DNA of 64,000 nt from Pararge aegeria (lineage: Eukaryota > Arthropoda > Insecta > Lepidoptera > Nymphalidae), in the NCBI RefSeq assembly GCF_905163445.1, contig NC_053182.1, positions 3,782,001 through 3,846,000 of the forward strand, written 5' to 3'. Below the pieces are notes generated by a model. That model worked only from the letters and a program-made list of their open reading frames with translations. It was not told the DNA's origin and did no database searches. The position numbers were made by a program, and so were the translations under genes. Positions 1 to 9,475 of the stretch are shown in pieces. The first letter of the stretch is position 1. Every line of letters starts with the position of its first letter.

Positions 1-33
1 AATTACGCGGGCGAAGCCGCAGCGCACATCTAG
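1..33 (+). mobile_element. 3' end of a truncated Helitron-like element
   Basis: The window opens with a GCGGGCGAAGCCGC-type block followed shortly by CTAG and then T. This is the usual 3' end of lepidopteran non-autonomous Helitrons: a small GC-rich hairpin, then CTRR, inserted before T. The rest lies outside the window, so family and length cannot be judged. Confidence 0.5.
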
Positions 34-34
34 T

Positions 35-899
35 GCTGTATAAGTCTTGATATATGGAGAAGTCTCTAATAAATAAGACAATTATTGTCTCGGTAATGCG
101 TCGTGTTTACTGAGACAGTATTTATTGAGTAATCTCTGTTCCTGGTGTATCTTATCAGTGGTTATGTGACTCGACACTCTTCGTCATAGTGCAATGTAAG
201 TGATCGTTGTGTGAATTTGTTTTAAGTGCATTGAGAGCTCTAGGACTTAGTTTTGTTTTAGTTTATTATTATAGGTATTATGGGGGATTAATATTATCAG
301 ACCTGTCTAGCATTGTTTATGGAATGTTTAATTATTGTCAATGGGAAACAGTCATAGATTTTCACTATTAATAATTTAATTTATTTTAATTTAGATTTTT
401 AATTAATTATTGCTTTTATTTTTTTTATCTGAGTGTCTTTTATATTTATTTTATGGTAATCGACAATTTTTCGTTTTTACTAATTTAGTGTGGAGCCTAA
501 TTTTTTTAATCATTGATTAAATGTTTTTTTTTCCACATTACTTAAATGAGTACAGTATGGAGGCTACGTAGGCTACGTGCTTGAGATAGGGTAAAAACCC
601 TTTCACCTCGCCAAGACAATAAAGTAAAAAAAATAAAAATTAAGTAGAGTAGTAAGTTTGAGAGGTTGTGTGCATGTAGGTGTGTGTGTTTGTTTGTTTG
701 TACCAATTCCCTAAAATAGTACCGAAACGAATTTTATGCTTTAAAATTAAAGGTAACTTAAATTAGTATTATTTTAAATGAATGATTATAATATTGAAAC
801 AAAATATCTACAACATTAAAATATTATTCGTTTAAGTAAAGGCCTCAGATTTCGTCAGGCATGGTATAGTATATTCTAAGTATTTTTATTGGTGAAATG
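35..899. other. AT-rich non-coding stretch
   Basis: No gene or recognisable repeat seen. The stretch is AT-rich with poly-T runs around 420-530. A short tandem duplication, GGCTACGTAGGCTACGTG, lies near 562-579, and GTTT/GTGT-rich low-complexity sequence near 668-700. Confidence 0.5.
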
Positions 900-1200
900 T
901 TGTTAGTCAACAGCGAGTTAGTAAATTTTCCGCCTCGTTACGACCCGCAGGCCTCGGTGCGCACACGATCGCCCTGGGCGCGAGTCTTTCGTGACTTATC
1001 CGCAACCACTGTAGCTCTTGTTACATAGCGGTCGCGGTCAGCGATTGTAAATTATAATAAGTACTATGCTCTTTTCCTCTCCACTGCGTTTTATTGCAAA
1101 ACCATCAGTTATTTAAGCGAGATCTGCACCACGGCGCGGCGCGTTTTGTGCATCCAGGGGGGGCAGGGGAGGGTAGCTGCCCCCCTGGTAGTCTCGCAGA
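900..1200. promoter_or_regulatory. CpG-rich block, possible promoter or 5' UTR
   Basis: GC and CpG content rise sharply here against an AT-rich background (CGCCTCGTTACGACC, CGCACACGATCGCC, CACGGCGCGGCGCG). TCAGT-like initiator matches occur (ACCATCAGTTATT near 1102), but I see no convincing TATA box, long open frame or splice donor. It could be a host promoter or 5' UTR, or the 5' part of a retroelement. The GC-rich hairpin at 1154-1188 lies at its right edge. Confidence 0.25.
1154..1188. other. G-rich hairpin with G-quadruplex potential
   Basis: CCAGGGGGGGCAG is followed by a short spacer and then CTGCCCCCCTGG, giving a stem of about 12 bp. The G-rich strand between 1157 and 1173 carries runs of seven, four and three G, enough for an alternative four-stranded fold. 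Function unknown. Confidence 0.6.
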
Positions 1201-1383
1201 AAATGTACGGTGGTGGCTAAGATAAAGACAGACTGACAAAAATTTGAAGGGTGCGGTTGCCGGTGTTAAGCCTCATTTGCCAAATATCTTACAATAAATT
1301 TTAAAATAAATTTAAAAAGCGATTAAATTTATTTCAAATATATAAATTTTCAAATAATTACAGATTTTTTTAAATTTTTATCT

Positions 1384-1607
1384 TCACTACAAGTTAGCCC
1401 TTGACTGTCATCTCACCTGGTGGTAAGTGATGATGCATTCTAAGTTGGTAGCGGGCTAACCTTTTAGGGAGTAGGGCAGTTAAATTTAACCCATACCCCT
1501 TATCCTATAAATCTACGCGACATCGTACCGAAACGCTAAATCTCTTAGCGGCACGTCTTTGTCGGTAGGGTAGTAACTAGCCCCGATGGAAGCCTCCCAT
1601 CAGACGA
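1384..1607 (-). mobile_element. SINE/LINE-tail repeat, family E (reverse)
   Basis: Reverse-strand copy of a dispersed repeat also present at 40026-40302, 52225-52400 and 2690-2750. Shared blocks are GTTAGCCCGCTACCATCTTAG-like, CATCATCACTTACCACCAGG-like, and the GGTACGATGTCGYGTAGA region. Such sequences are common in Lepidoptera. It directly abuts the next SINE. Confidence 0.6.
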
Positions 1608-1878
1608 AATATATATAATATATAAAGAAATATACTACGACAATACAAAACTCCATGTAGCCCCAAAGTAAGCGTAGCTTGTGTTATCGGCACTAAGATG
1701 ACTGATGAATACTTTTATGAATAATATACATAAATACTAAGAATATACATATAAACACCCAGACACGTTAAAGCATTAATGCTCATCACACAAACATTTT
1801 CCAGTACCTAGTGGGAATCGAACCCACGGCCTTGGACCCAGAAAGCAGGGTCGCTGCAAACTGTGCCAATCGGCCGTC
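1608..1878 (-). mobile_element. SINE family A (Metulj-like, tRNA-derived), reverse
   Basis: Nearly full length. Read on the minus strand it begins GACGGCCGATTGGCACAG (tRNA-like A box), then GGTTCGATTCCCAC (B box). Next come the family-specific body (GTGTGATGAGCAT, ATTCATCAGTCATCTTAG, CTACGCTTACTTTGGGGCT) and a CGTAGTATATTT-type AT-rich tail. Transcription of such elements is by RNA polymerase III from the internal boxes, and mobilisation uses a partner LINE. It is not a functional tRNA gene. Confidence 0.85.
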
Positions 1879-2230
1879 AGAAATACATTATGTATCCAAT
1901 TTTTTGAAGCATGCACATAATCAATGTTAAGTTTAGTATCAACATCACTGTTATTAAGTCTTATAATTACATGTCACCTAAGTACCTATCTACTTATGAT
2001 AAATTGTTTATTTCCTCTAGAAAAAGGAGAAAATACGTGGCAAGGGCAATTTCAGAGGCGCGAGCTGCTTTCCTCGAGATATCGTAGAAAGCCTCAGGCG
2101 GCCTATATACCACCGCTCTGCAACATTACAATTAACTTTCAAAGCTTCTGCTGCCACCGCAGATTGATGACTGTTCCGTATATCTACTGTACAATTTACT
2201 CGTTTACACCACGTGTTATGGGAGTGTGAG

Positions 2231-2389
2231 TTGTACGAGGATATCAGATGTGTGATGTTGGATGGGATCGTTCGGGAGGAGGTGGGACCAGTCTTCTACC
2301 GGGACCTCGTTAGTGCGGCGGGCAACTTCGGCAGGCTGCGGGAATTCGCGCACAAATGGCACAAGAGGCGGAGCAGCATGGAGCGCTGA
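2231..2389 (+). pseudogene. C-terminus of R1-type non-LTR retrotransposon ORF2
   Basis: A 52-codon open stretch ends in TGA at 2387-2389 and reads LYEDIRCVMLDGIVREEVGP, then a run ending in REFAHKWHKRRSSMER. A basic, His/Trp-containing C-terminal tail after a VGPVFYxDLV-like block is typical of R1-clade reverse transcriptase polyproteins in insects. The rest of ORF2 is missing, so this is a 5'-truncated dead copy. A GC-rich stretch to about 2640 is probably its 3' UTR. The clade call is recognition, not alignment. Confidence 0.6.
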
Positions 2390-2640
2390 AATTGGGTTGC
2401 GCTAATCGGACAGCGTCGATCCGCGGCGGAGCGCGGTAAGTCCGTAACAGTATTGTCCAGCCCCAGAATGGGGAGAATGGCAAATGGGGACAAGGACTAG
2501 AGAAAAGAACTTGTAGGGAGTCAAGCAGGTGACCCGGGAACACGCCACGAGCAAGTACCGGGCACCCTCCCGCAGTTTCGGCCCATATAACCGCGAGGTT
2601 GGTGGGGCCATGGGAGGTGGTGGGTTGTACAATTTACTCC
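2390..2640 (+). mobile_element. Probable 3' UTR of the R1-type LINE fragment
   Basis: GC-rich sequence immediately after the ORF2 stop, much richer in GC than the flanks, with no open frame that looks real. It ends around GGTGGTGGGTTGTACAATTT, after which base composition returns to background. Confidence 0.4.
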
Positions 2641-2689
2641 TTACTTCGACGTACTACCAGCTACTAAAGGTTTAGGGTTTCTTGTCTGG

Positions 2690-2750
2690 TTCTACCAACC
2701 TACCGACACGGACGTGCCGCTAAGCGATGCAGCGTCGCGCGATGTCGCTT
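2690..2750 (+). mobile_element. Fragment of family E repeat
   Basis: ACCTACCGACACGGACGTGC, followed by CGCTAAGCGATGCAGCG and a CGATGTCG block, matches the internal segment of the family E repeat. It lies between two LINE remnants. Confidence 0.4.
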
Positions 2751-2798
2751 TTTTTTTGCTTGACGACAATCGTGCCCGTAAGAAAGCAATGATGAGGT

Positions 2799-3089
2799 CT
2801 AGGATGGAGCACGCCTGCCTAGAAAAAGCCTATTCACTCTTGCCTTTAAGGTACTCAAATTACACGTGGCAGGAAACACAGTTGCCGGGAGGGCGTTCCA
2901 CATCTTAGCGGTACGTATCAGAAACGTGAATTGAAAACGTTTCGTGCGTGACGATGGAATATCAACTGCATTAGGATGCCACCGCTCACGGTGTGTCGCT
3001 GATCTGTGGTAGAACGGGGATGTAGGAACAAGATTGTGAAGTTCTTGAGCACACTCACCGAGCGTAGAAACTGATGAAGGGTCTAATAT
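2799..3089 (-). pseudogene. C-terminus of CR1/Jockey-type LINE reverse transcriptase
   Basis: The minus strand is open for 96 codons and stops at TAG (2801-2799). It reads ILDPSSVSTLGECAQELHNL, then a block containing TSPFYHRSATHRERWHP, then RTAKMWNALPATVFPATCN, ending VNRLFLGRRAPS. The block order HR..R.HP, then R(T)xxxWNxLPxxVFP, then LxxxKxRVNRxLxGR, is typical of the C-terminal domain of CR1/Jockey-superfamily LINEs in Lepidoptera. No start and no RT core are present, so it is a 5'-truncated insertion. There is no internal stop in this piece. Confidence 0.7.
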
Positions 3090-3100
3090 TTATATATATA

Positions 3101-3241
3101 TAGCGATGTTTTCCTACACCGTTGAAGCAAGTGATATTTTAATTGCTTAAAAACGCACATAAATTTAAAAAAGTAGAGGCGCGTGCTGGGTTTCGAACCC
3201 TCAAAAGTGAAGTCGAAGTCTTACCTGCTGGGCTCACCGCT
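3101..3241 (-). mobile_element. SINE family B, 5' portion (reverse)
   Basis: On the minus strand it starts AAGCGGTGAGCCCAGCAGG with a tRNA-like head (GGGTTCGAAACCCAGCACG), then runs through the GTGCGTTTTTAAGCAATTAA and ATATCACTTGCTTCAACGGT blocks shared by all family B copies. The 3' half (TGAGAGTTCTCC...GGGCCGGTAATGGG) is missing. Confidence 0.8.
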
Positions 3242-3774
3242 TGTTTATAAAATATGATAATAGAAAAAATACCCCTAGCGGCTTAGTAGGTACAGATAAA
3301 CACCCACTGAAAAACAATTCACGTACATCACACAAAACCGGCTGCCTCTTTTCGACGATGGTTAAAAACAAATGTCCATTGTTTAGATTTATTTTCAAAT
3401 ACTCTTTATATCTTATCTACTTGTAATTAGACGATAAATACGTTTGTATCGGCCACCATTATAATTATATCTGTTTATAATGATGTAAAACGAGTAAAAG
3501 AGCGGGGAAATGTATTATTTTTACACCACTTAGCAGATTTTATCTTTATCTTTAAGCGATAAATTTAATTACTTACGCGACAATTACAATTTGGAGAAAG
3601 GTGGAAACATTTTGCTAACGACTATCGCCAAGTAATATAAATTGGAAGTTTTTAACCGTTATTGATCGTATCAGGTGGGTGTTATTTTCTTTAAGAAAAC
3701 ATCTTTGATGACTCTTGAAATGTCACTAGGTACTTTATAGCTATTAGTATAATTTCAGCGATTTAGAAGTGTAG

Positions 3775-3870
3775 CCTACCAACTAGCAATGGAGCAGCGT
3801 GGTGGGTTTACGCCCTAAAATCATCTCTCTTATTAGATAACGAGTCCTGATGATGTACTCAGCAGAGACA
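3775..3870 (+). mobile_element. Short remnant of a further SINE (family D)
   Basis: CCTACCAACTAGCAATGGAG followed by CAGCGTGGTGGGTTTACG matches the 3' part of a common lepidopteran SINE (CCAACCCGCATTGGAGCAGC-like). A related piece lies at 54170-54370. Degenerate. Confidence 0.4.
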
Positions 3871-3871
3871 T

Positions 3872-4094
3872 TCATGATAATCATCATATCAACTTATTAC
3901 CAGCCCACTGCAGAGCACGGGTCTCCTCCCACAATGAGAAGGGGTTAAGGCCGTAGTCCACCACGCTGGCCCAGAGCGTAATGGTGGACTTCACACATCT
4001 TTGAGAATATTATGGAGAACTCTCAGGCATGCAGGTTTCCTCGCGATGTTTTCCTTCACCGTTGCAGCAAGTGATATTTTAATTGCTTGAAAGA
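3872..4094 (-). mobile_element. SINE family B, 3' portion (reverse)
   Basis: Minus strand: ATTAAAATATCACTTGCTGC, GAGGAAACCTGCATGCCTGA, TCCACCATTACGCTCTGGGC, GGACTACGGCCTTAACCCCT and GTGGGAGGAGACCCGTGCTC, ending in the ATGATGATTATCA-type tail. The tRNA head is absent, so this copy is 5'-truncated. Confidence 0.85.
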
Positions 4095-4245
4095 CAGAAA
4101 GTTTAAAGGGCTGATAATGGTGATGGAGTAGTTAAGCATAATCATCATATTTTCTATTTCAGTTCACCTAAGTAATGAACTGGTCTCTGACCCCTGTCAA
4201 GAGTTAAGAGCTAGTACAAAATAATTGATATACGATGAAAAATAA

Positions 4246-4425
4246 GCTTAATTTGCTACGCGAAAAGTAGGAGAATCTTTATGGTGTAATTTATAATTTG
4301 TTTAATCTTCATATTCCACACCAAACAGATTTTCGGCAATGTATCCTCAACGCACGTTTTGCTCGGAAACCAGAGCATACACAGGAGATGTTGACTATAC
4401 TATGAATAATTGTTAAGTGAGTTAA
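4246..4425 (-). mobile_element. Dispersed repeat family H (retroelement 3' region), reverse
   Basis: Shares TTTGCTATRCTCCGCGAAAA-like, TCCACACCAAACAGATTTTC, GGCAATGTATCCTCAACGCA and CAGGAGATGTTGACTATACT blocks with 12426-12540, 44215-44430 (opposite strand) and 50340-50435. No coding capacity seen. Probably the 3' region of a LINE or LTR element, class not determined. Confidence 0.55.
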
Positions 4426-4511
4426 CAATTGTTCAGAATATATCGTTGAATTTTCGCAAAGTATCTTAAATAACTAATGACGAATAAAAAAAATAAAAAT
4501 ATTTTGGGCAC

Positions 4512-4790
4512 CGACAGGATTCAAAAAAATTCAAAATTCAAAATTCATTTATTTCAAGTAGGCCCAATAGAAGCACTTTTGAAACGTCAAGTCTGTCCGT
4601 TTGTAGTGACTCTACCACCGGTTTGGAAGGCAGATTCTACCGAGAAGCCGGCAAGAAACTCAGCAGTTGCTCTTTTCCAACATCAACAATTTACATTTTA
4701 CATTTTAACATTCATTTATCTATCTTGTGAGAGCAGAAAGAGGAGCCGGAGCAAACAACCTTGTCATTAAGAATTTCATCAATTTTGTAG
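4512..4790 (-). mobile_element. 3' end of a Jockey-type LINE (reverse)
   Basis: The plus strand opens with repeated TTCAAAATTCA units (the element's variable A-rich tail), then TTTCAAGTAGGCCCAATAGA, TTTGAAACGTCAAGTCTGTC and AACTCAGCAGTTGCTCTTTT. The same 3' UTR follows the coding remnant at 11659-12033, which identifies its source. Only the 3' UTR is present here. Confidence 0.8.
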
Positions 4791-6161
4791 TAGATTACAA
4801 AAGCAAAGACAGGACACGCTATTTTACCCTACCTTCCCTAAAACTTACTATCTATCACTCCACGCTACCAGAGCTCGCAATAAAAGTGCATCGGTAAACA
4901 AACAGATACCAAGTACCAGCCTGTAGTTAGGAAATAAGCGGTATCTACACCCGTGCCCCGAAGAGCACGTGTTCCAAAACCCTCCTATGACGAGGTCCCG
5001 GCAGTGGTACGTTAACAAGCCGATGATGGTACAGAAGTAGAGTTTAGACCAAAATCAATTAATTGATGGCAAGGTCGCCCCAGCCTTGCTAGCCCTCACA
5101 ACAAACGAGCGTGTAACGCTTATCTTATCAACCTCATCATCGACCGAATGGGGACGAATGATGCAACAAGATCGCCGACATTGTTTTCACCGTTAAAGTT
5201 AACGTTACCAAAGTACCTACGTCTGTTTTGAAGCACCTTAGTGCGTTTAAAAAATGTTTTTAATTGGGTACATTTTCCGTTAAGTTCCTCAAAAAGCTTG
5301 CTTATTCCGGTCCATATTTGGAAACAGTCTTAGGGAACATTCTCCAGAGAAGGTTTTTGTTTTACTTTTGTGAGCGTTGACAGAGTTGAATCACCGCTTG
5401 CGTTCGATCTTACATTTAACAGCACGGCGGCGGAGGGCAGTATTGAAGTTTAAGAAACAAAATCATAGTAACGCTTTCCTTCCCTAAAAAAAGTTCTTTT
5501 ACATTTAAGAACCGTATCAGAAAACCAACTACATATTTTGACCGGTTAATAAGAGTTTTCCTCAACTTAGCGTTCAAGTTAGTCAAATGAAGTACATATT
5601 CTACTATTCTTTACAATGACCGTGTGTAGAAGAAATCGGTTAAAGAGCGGTTTGTTATTCGTAGCGTAGCGTATCAACTAAATATTTTTTTAAGTAAATT
5701 TTAAATGACGAAACTCATTTAATTTGAATAAATATAGGTAATTTCAAAACCCGTTGTAGCTCTGTAAGGCTCTTTGAAACTGTACAGTAATGTTTCCGAA
5801 TTCCGCTGTTACACTGGCAAAATGTTTTGGTTTTGAAGCTAGACGAAGTTGTGGGTAGGTGTTTGGTAAAATGCAAAACAAACATACACGGGAGTTTAAC
5901 AGGGGCATTGTTTCCAATATCGTCGTGTTTCTGAAGTTCACGTGACCCCATCGCACAACATGTAAACAACTGCTAGGAGAAGCAAAATATCAAAGAATAA
6001 TTAGAAGGGGAATTCAATTGCATACAGTTATAGAATACGTCTATCTTTTGTAATAAGGATGGATCGATTTCGAAGCTAATGTATGCTAAAACTACAGTTG
6101 TTTAGTGATGTGAACTGTTTTATGTGTTCTTTATGAACCAAAGCTTCTTAGCAAGTTCGCG
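4791..6161. other. Unique-looking non-coding stretch
   Basis: No gene, RNA gene or clear repeat recognised. Open frames are short and lack splice support. Confidence 0.5.
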
Positions 6162-6278
6162 TTTTTATACTGGAATATCGATTTAATATTTGGAAGTGAA
6201 ACTTCTTTAGAATCGTTGTGATTTCAAACTTGATGAAACGAAAAAATTAGTCCATAGAGACAAAAACACATAAATGTA
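6162..6278 (+). repeat. 117-bp exact direct repeat, copy 1
   Basis: Begins TTTTTATACTGGAATATCGA and ends ACACATAAATGTA. It is identical base for base to 6682-6798, by reading both copies. The 403 bp between the copies include a Helitron-like element. Confidence 0.9.
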
Positions 6279-6479
6279 ATAAAATCTTTTGGGAAACAAA
6301 TTACACATAAAGACAAGCATTTTTGCGATGTGCTTTCTCTTCTTGTTAGTAGTAAGAGGTGAAATATTGTGTAAAAAATTTCAAACCAAGGCTGCATCTA
6401 CTTGCGGGGTTGCCCATGCATATATCAAGAATAGAAAAAGTATAATTAAACCATATACGAGTATAAACTATTACATACT

Positions 6480-6669
6480 TCCATACTATTATAATGCGAA
6501 AGTTTGTCCTTACTTTACGCCCTAACTAAGCCAATCGACTTGATTTATTGGTTAGATTTAATTAGGACGGAGAGTAACATAGTACTTTTTATACCAGAAA
6601 ACACACGGTTCTTATGGGATTTGTAAAGAAGTGTAATAAACGCGGGAAAAGAACTCGGCCAACGACTAG
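6480..6669 (+). mobile_element. Short non-autonomous Helitron-like element
   Basis: 5' end TCCATACTATTATAATGCGA resembles the lepidopteran Helitron 5' consensus (TCCTACTAATATTATAAATG). It ends ...CCAACGACTAG followed by T. The interior is related to 14284-14453 (ACTTTACGCCCTAACTAAG; AATAAACG...). About 190 bp, without coding capacity. The base before TC is T rather than A, so the 5' border is less certain. Confidence 0.55.
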
Positions 6670-6681
6670 TAAACAGTATAA

Positions 6682-6798
6682 TTTTTATACTGGAATATCG
6701 ATTTAATATTTGGAAGTGAAACTTCTTTAGAATCGTTGTGATTTCAAACTTGATGAAACGAAAAAATTAGTCCATAGAGACAAAAACACATAAATGTA
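6682..6798 (+). repeat. 117-bp exact direct repeat, copy 2
   Basis: Second copy of 6162-6278, 520 bp downstream and starting 12 bases after the end of the Helitron-like element. No substitutions between copies. Confidence 0.9.
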
Positions 6799-6799
6799 T

Positions 6800-7299
6800 A
6801 GGATTCAGCCGGATTTTTTTTTATACGATACTTATTTATGCCCCGATGCTGTGGTCTATCTTTCGAGTAATAACACCTCACTGGTCAAACTGTTGACGTC
6901 CACCTCTTATCGTGTAGTAAATTTTAGTTTTTAGCCGTAATAAACCGGCGGCCCTACCGAGTCATACTAATACATATCTACATACTAAGATTTGTTAATT
7001 AGAGATTGCAAAGTACACATAAACAGTGATACGATATGGGCCGCCTAATTTAGGGTTACCAATTATTGCACTACAAAAGAAAAACACCTTCCTAGTTAAA
7101 TTTTATTTAAAAAATTTAAACTTCTAACCAGGTAAAAAGTGCTATATGTAAAATTGCCGGATACAATAGACATAAAGATATATTTTCAAAATAAGTGATT
7201 CTCAATTTTAACTTTGCCTATTTCAAAATATGTGCATGCAGAACATTTTTAAATATACTAATATATCTTGTGTTCACATTTAAAATAAGTTCTCATACT
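6800..7299. other. AT-rich non-coding stretch
   Basis: Nothing recognisable as a gene or repeat. Confidence 0.5.
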
Positions 7300-7449
7300 A
7301 AAATAAATAAATATACTACGACAATACACACATCGCCATCCAGCCCCAAAGTAAGAAAGTAGTAAGTTCATCACAAAAACATTTTCCAGTTGTGGGAATC
7401 GAACCCACGGCCGATTGGACTCAGAAAGCCACTGCGCCAATCGGCCGTC
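7300..7449 (-). mobile_element. SINE family A, internally deleted (reverse)
   Basis: Minus strand has the tRNA-like head GACGGCCGATTGGCGCAGTG and the B box GGTTCGATTCCCACAACTGG. The body then jumps straight to TTACTTTGGGGCTGGATGGC and the TCGTAGTATATTTATTTATT tail. About 110 bp of the central body is missing compared with the other copies. A duplicated GGCCGATTGG inside the head also shows rearrangement. Confidence 0.8.
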
Positions 7450-8207
7450 TTGATTGAAAATGAATTTGAATTAGAATTTGTGAAATGATTGTATGACCGA
7501 GAATATAAACTTGCTTTATTAGAATATAGTATTATTATACTAGACCGATTTTTGCGAAGTTTCCGGACCGACTATTTTTTATTAGGTAGTAGTGGCTTAA
7601 AAAAGGTCCTATTACGTTTACTTTAATAATAGTAATTTTATGTATTCAATGGCAAAGTTAAAGCCTGTCCAGAAGAATAATAAACCTAGCTATATTAATA
7701 TCCTGCAAAATAAAAGTGAAATGGTTTACAATGTATTAATTAAGGTGGCAATAAAACATATCTTGTCTATTCAAACTGTTGAGTCAAATTGCTTCCGTTA
7801 ATCGCTTGCATCTCGCTGACAGCCCTACACACGATAAGATACCGCCAAGGTAAATGCATTGAGTTGTTTAAAATGGTCTGTAGATAACACGCGTTTACTC
7901 TAGACGTGAAGGTATACTTTACGAGATGAGTGTGTTGAGAAATATCTAATTGAATGTAATTGTTTGCAATTCAATAATTTTTAATCTTGCTTTGACGGTA
8001 ACATTTAGATATAGATCTTTATCATCATCCTTACCAATGTCCCACTGCTGGGTAAAGTTTTTATTCCAAACCATATTTAATAATTCTTTATTCATGTAGA
8101 CCTATCACAGGCACTAATTAAGTGCTTTCGACTATACATACGATATGTTTACATAATTGTGAGTTAATTGTAATAACTATGGTCTTTAACTTAAAGCTAG
8201 GTAGGTT
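7450..8207. other. Mostly unique non-coding stretch
   Basis: No gene seen. A short family D SINE remnant (TCATCATCCTTACCAATGTC, CCACTGCTGGG) lies near 8020-8062. Confidence 0.45.
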
Positions 8208-8365
8208 CCAAATACGCTCTGGTCTAAAAGCCCACGACAAACTTAGCCAGGTTATTTTTTTTTTGTTATCACCATCTGACAGTCAATTAATATTAAGCAA
8301 TGAAGTAAGAGCAATTCATACCCAAGCTTTTTTATCGTTTAAGTAATCCTTAATATTATAATATG
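8208..8365 (+). repeat. Dispersed repeat family G, copy 1
   Basis: CTGGTCTAAAAGCCCACGAC, AAACTTAGCCAGGTTATT, GTTATCACCATCTGACAGTC, GAGCAATTCATACCCAAGCT and TTTTTATCGTTTAAGT recur in the same order at 39528-39715. The first part also recurs, inverted, at 53936-54012. No coding frame. Probably a piece of a retroelement, unclassified. Confidence 0.6.
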
Positions 8366-8438
8366 GTTATTTGATAAGCTTACGTTTTATATCAACTTTG
8401 AACTTATTGAGAAATATCTCGAAGATTTTATTCGGTAA

Positions 8439-8880
8439 TCTATATATATATAATGAAAATGGTCTTCGTTTGAGGCTCAATCACGCCTAAACCACTGATC
8501 GTATCGACATGAAACTACCACCATTCGATGCGAAATTTTTCCTAGATGGTTTATGGCTACATGGCTTTGAATTCCAACATTCCTTCATTTTTTTATTGCT
8601 GTTTTACTTTTATGAACATTTATCCCGCTAATAAAAACAAAAGATAAGCATTTTCTCTTGATTCTTTTGTTTTTATGGATTTCAACAGAGTGTATTAAAC
8701 GGATTATGGTTTTTTACATTCAGCTAAGAATCTACTCACGGTAGTGGAGAACGGCTGGACCAATTGGGGTTTTTTTTTTATCTTCAGAATTGTCAGGAGA
8801 AAGTTTTGTATGTAAGAAAATTTTAAAAAAGCCCGATAAAAAGTTAAAAATTTCGATGATAATCGAAGAATTCCCATCTA
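8439..8880 (+). mobile_element. Helitron-like 5' region
   Basis: Starts A|TCTATATATATATAATGAAA, matching a common lepidopteran Helitron 5' end. It continues GGTCTTCGTTTGAGG and CCACTGATCGTATCGACATG, a block of the kind that follows such ends. I find no clean CTAGT 3' end downstream, so the element is either long (running through the tandem array to about 9500) or truncated. Confidence 0.4.
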
Positions 8881-8908
8881 TATAGTCACTCACCACGAAA
8901 TCTCGGGA

Positions 8909-9475
8909 ACCATAAGTCTTAGAAACGTGAAACTTGGTAGGAATATTACTTTTGCTATGTAGAGGTCAGCTATGAATAGATTTTAAGAAATTCATTCCCC
9001 AAAGGGGATTGCGGGGGCGTTAACAATGAACAATTCCCGTTTTTAAACTATAGCTCCTATAGACTTCAAATTTGGTAGGAATCTTCTGTAAGAGGTGTAG
9101 AAATAGGCTATGAACGAATTTTACGATAGCTCACCCCACAGGGGGTTGCGGGGGTGGGTATTAACAATTAATATTTTTAATTTTCCTACAAGCTCCAAAT
9201 TTTGTAGGAATTTTCTATAAGTGATGTAAAAATGATTTATGAACAAATTTTACGATATCCCACCCCAAAGCAGATTGCGGGGGCGTTAACAATGAAAATT
9301 TTCAATTTCCAAGCGATAGCTCCTATAGACTCCAAATTTAGTGAGAGTATTCTATATGTAATATAAAAATGATCTTCGAGCGGATTTTACAATGAATCAC
9401 CTCCAATAAAATTTCGATTTCAAAATATAGCTTCTAAAAATTCTAAATATGGTAGGAATCTTTTATTTGTTATAT
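8909..9475 (+). repeat. Degenerate tandem array, about 4.5 units of ~125-135 bp
   Basis: Each unit contains AYTCCAAATTTGGTAGGAAT, then a GTGATGTAGAAAT-like block, then TTTTACGATAGCTCACCCCA, GGGGGTTGCGGGGGCGTTAA and ATAGCTCCTATAG. Approximate units: 8909-9040, 9041-9170, 9171-9297, 9298-9422 and a partial 9423-9475. The units have diverged considerably. Such arrays occur inside lepidopteran Helitrons. Confidence 0.7.
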
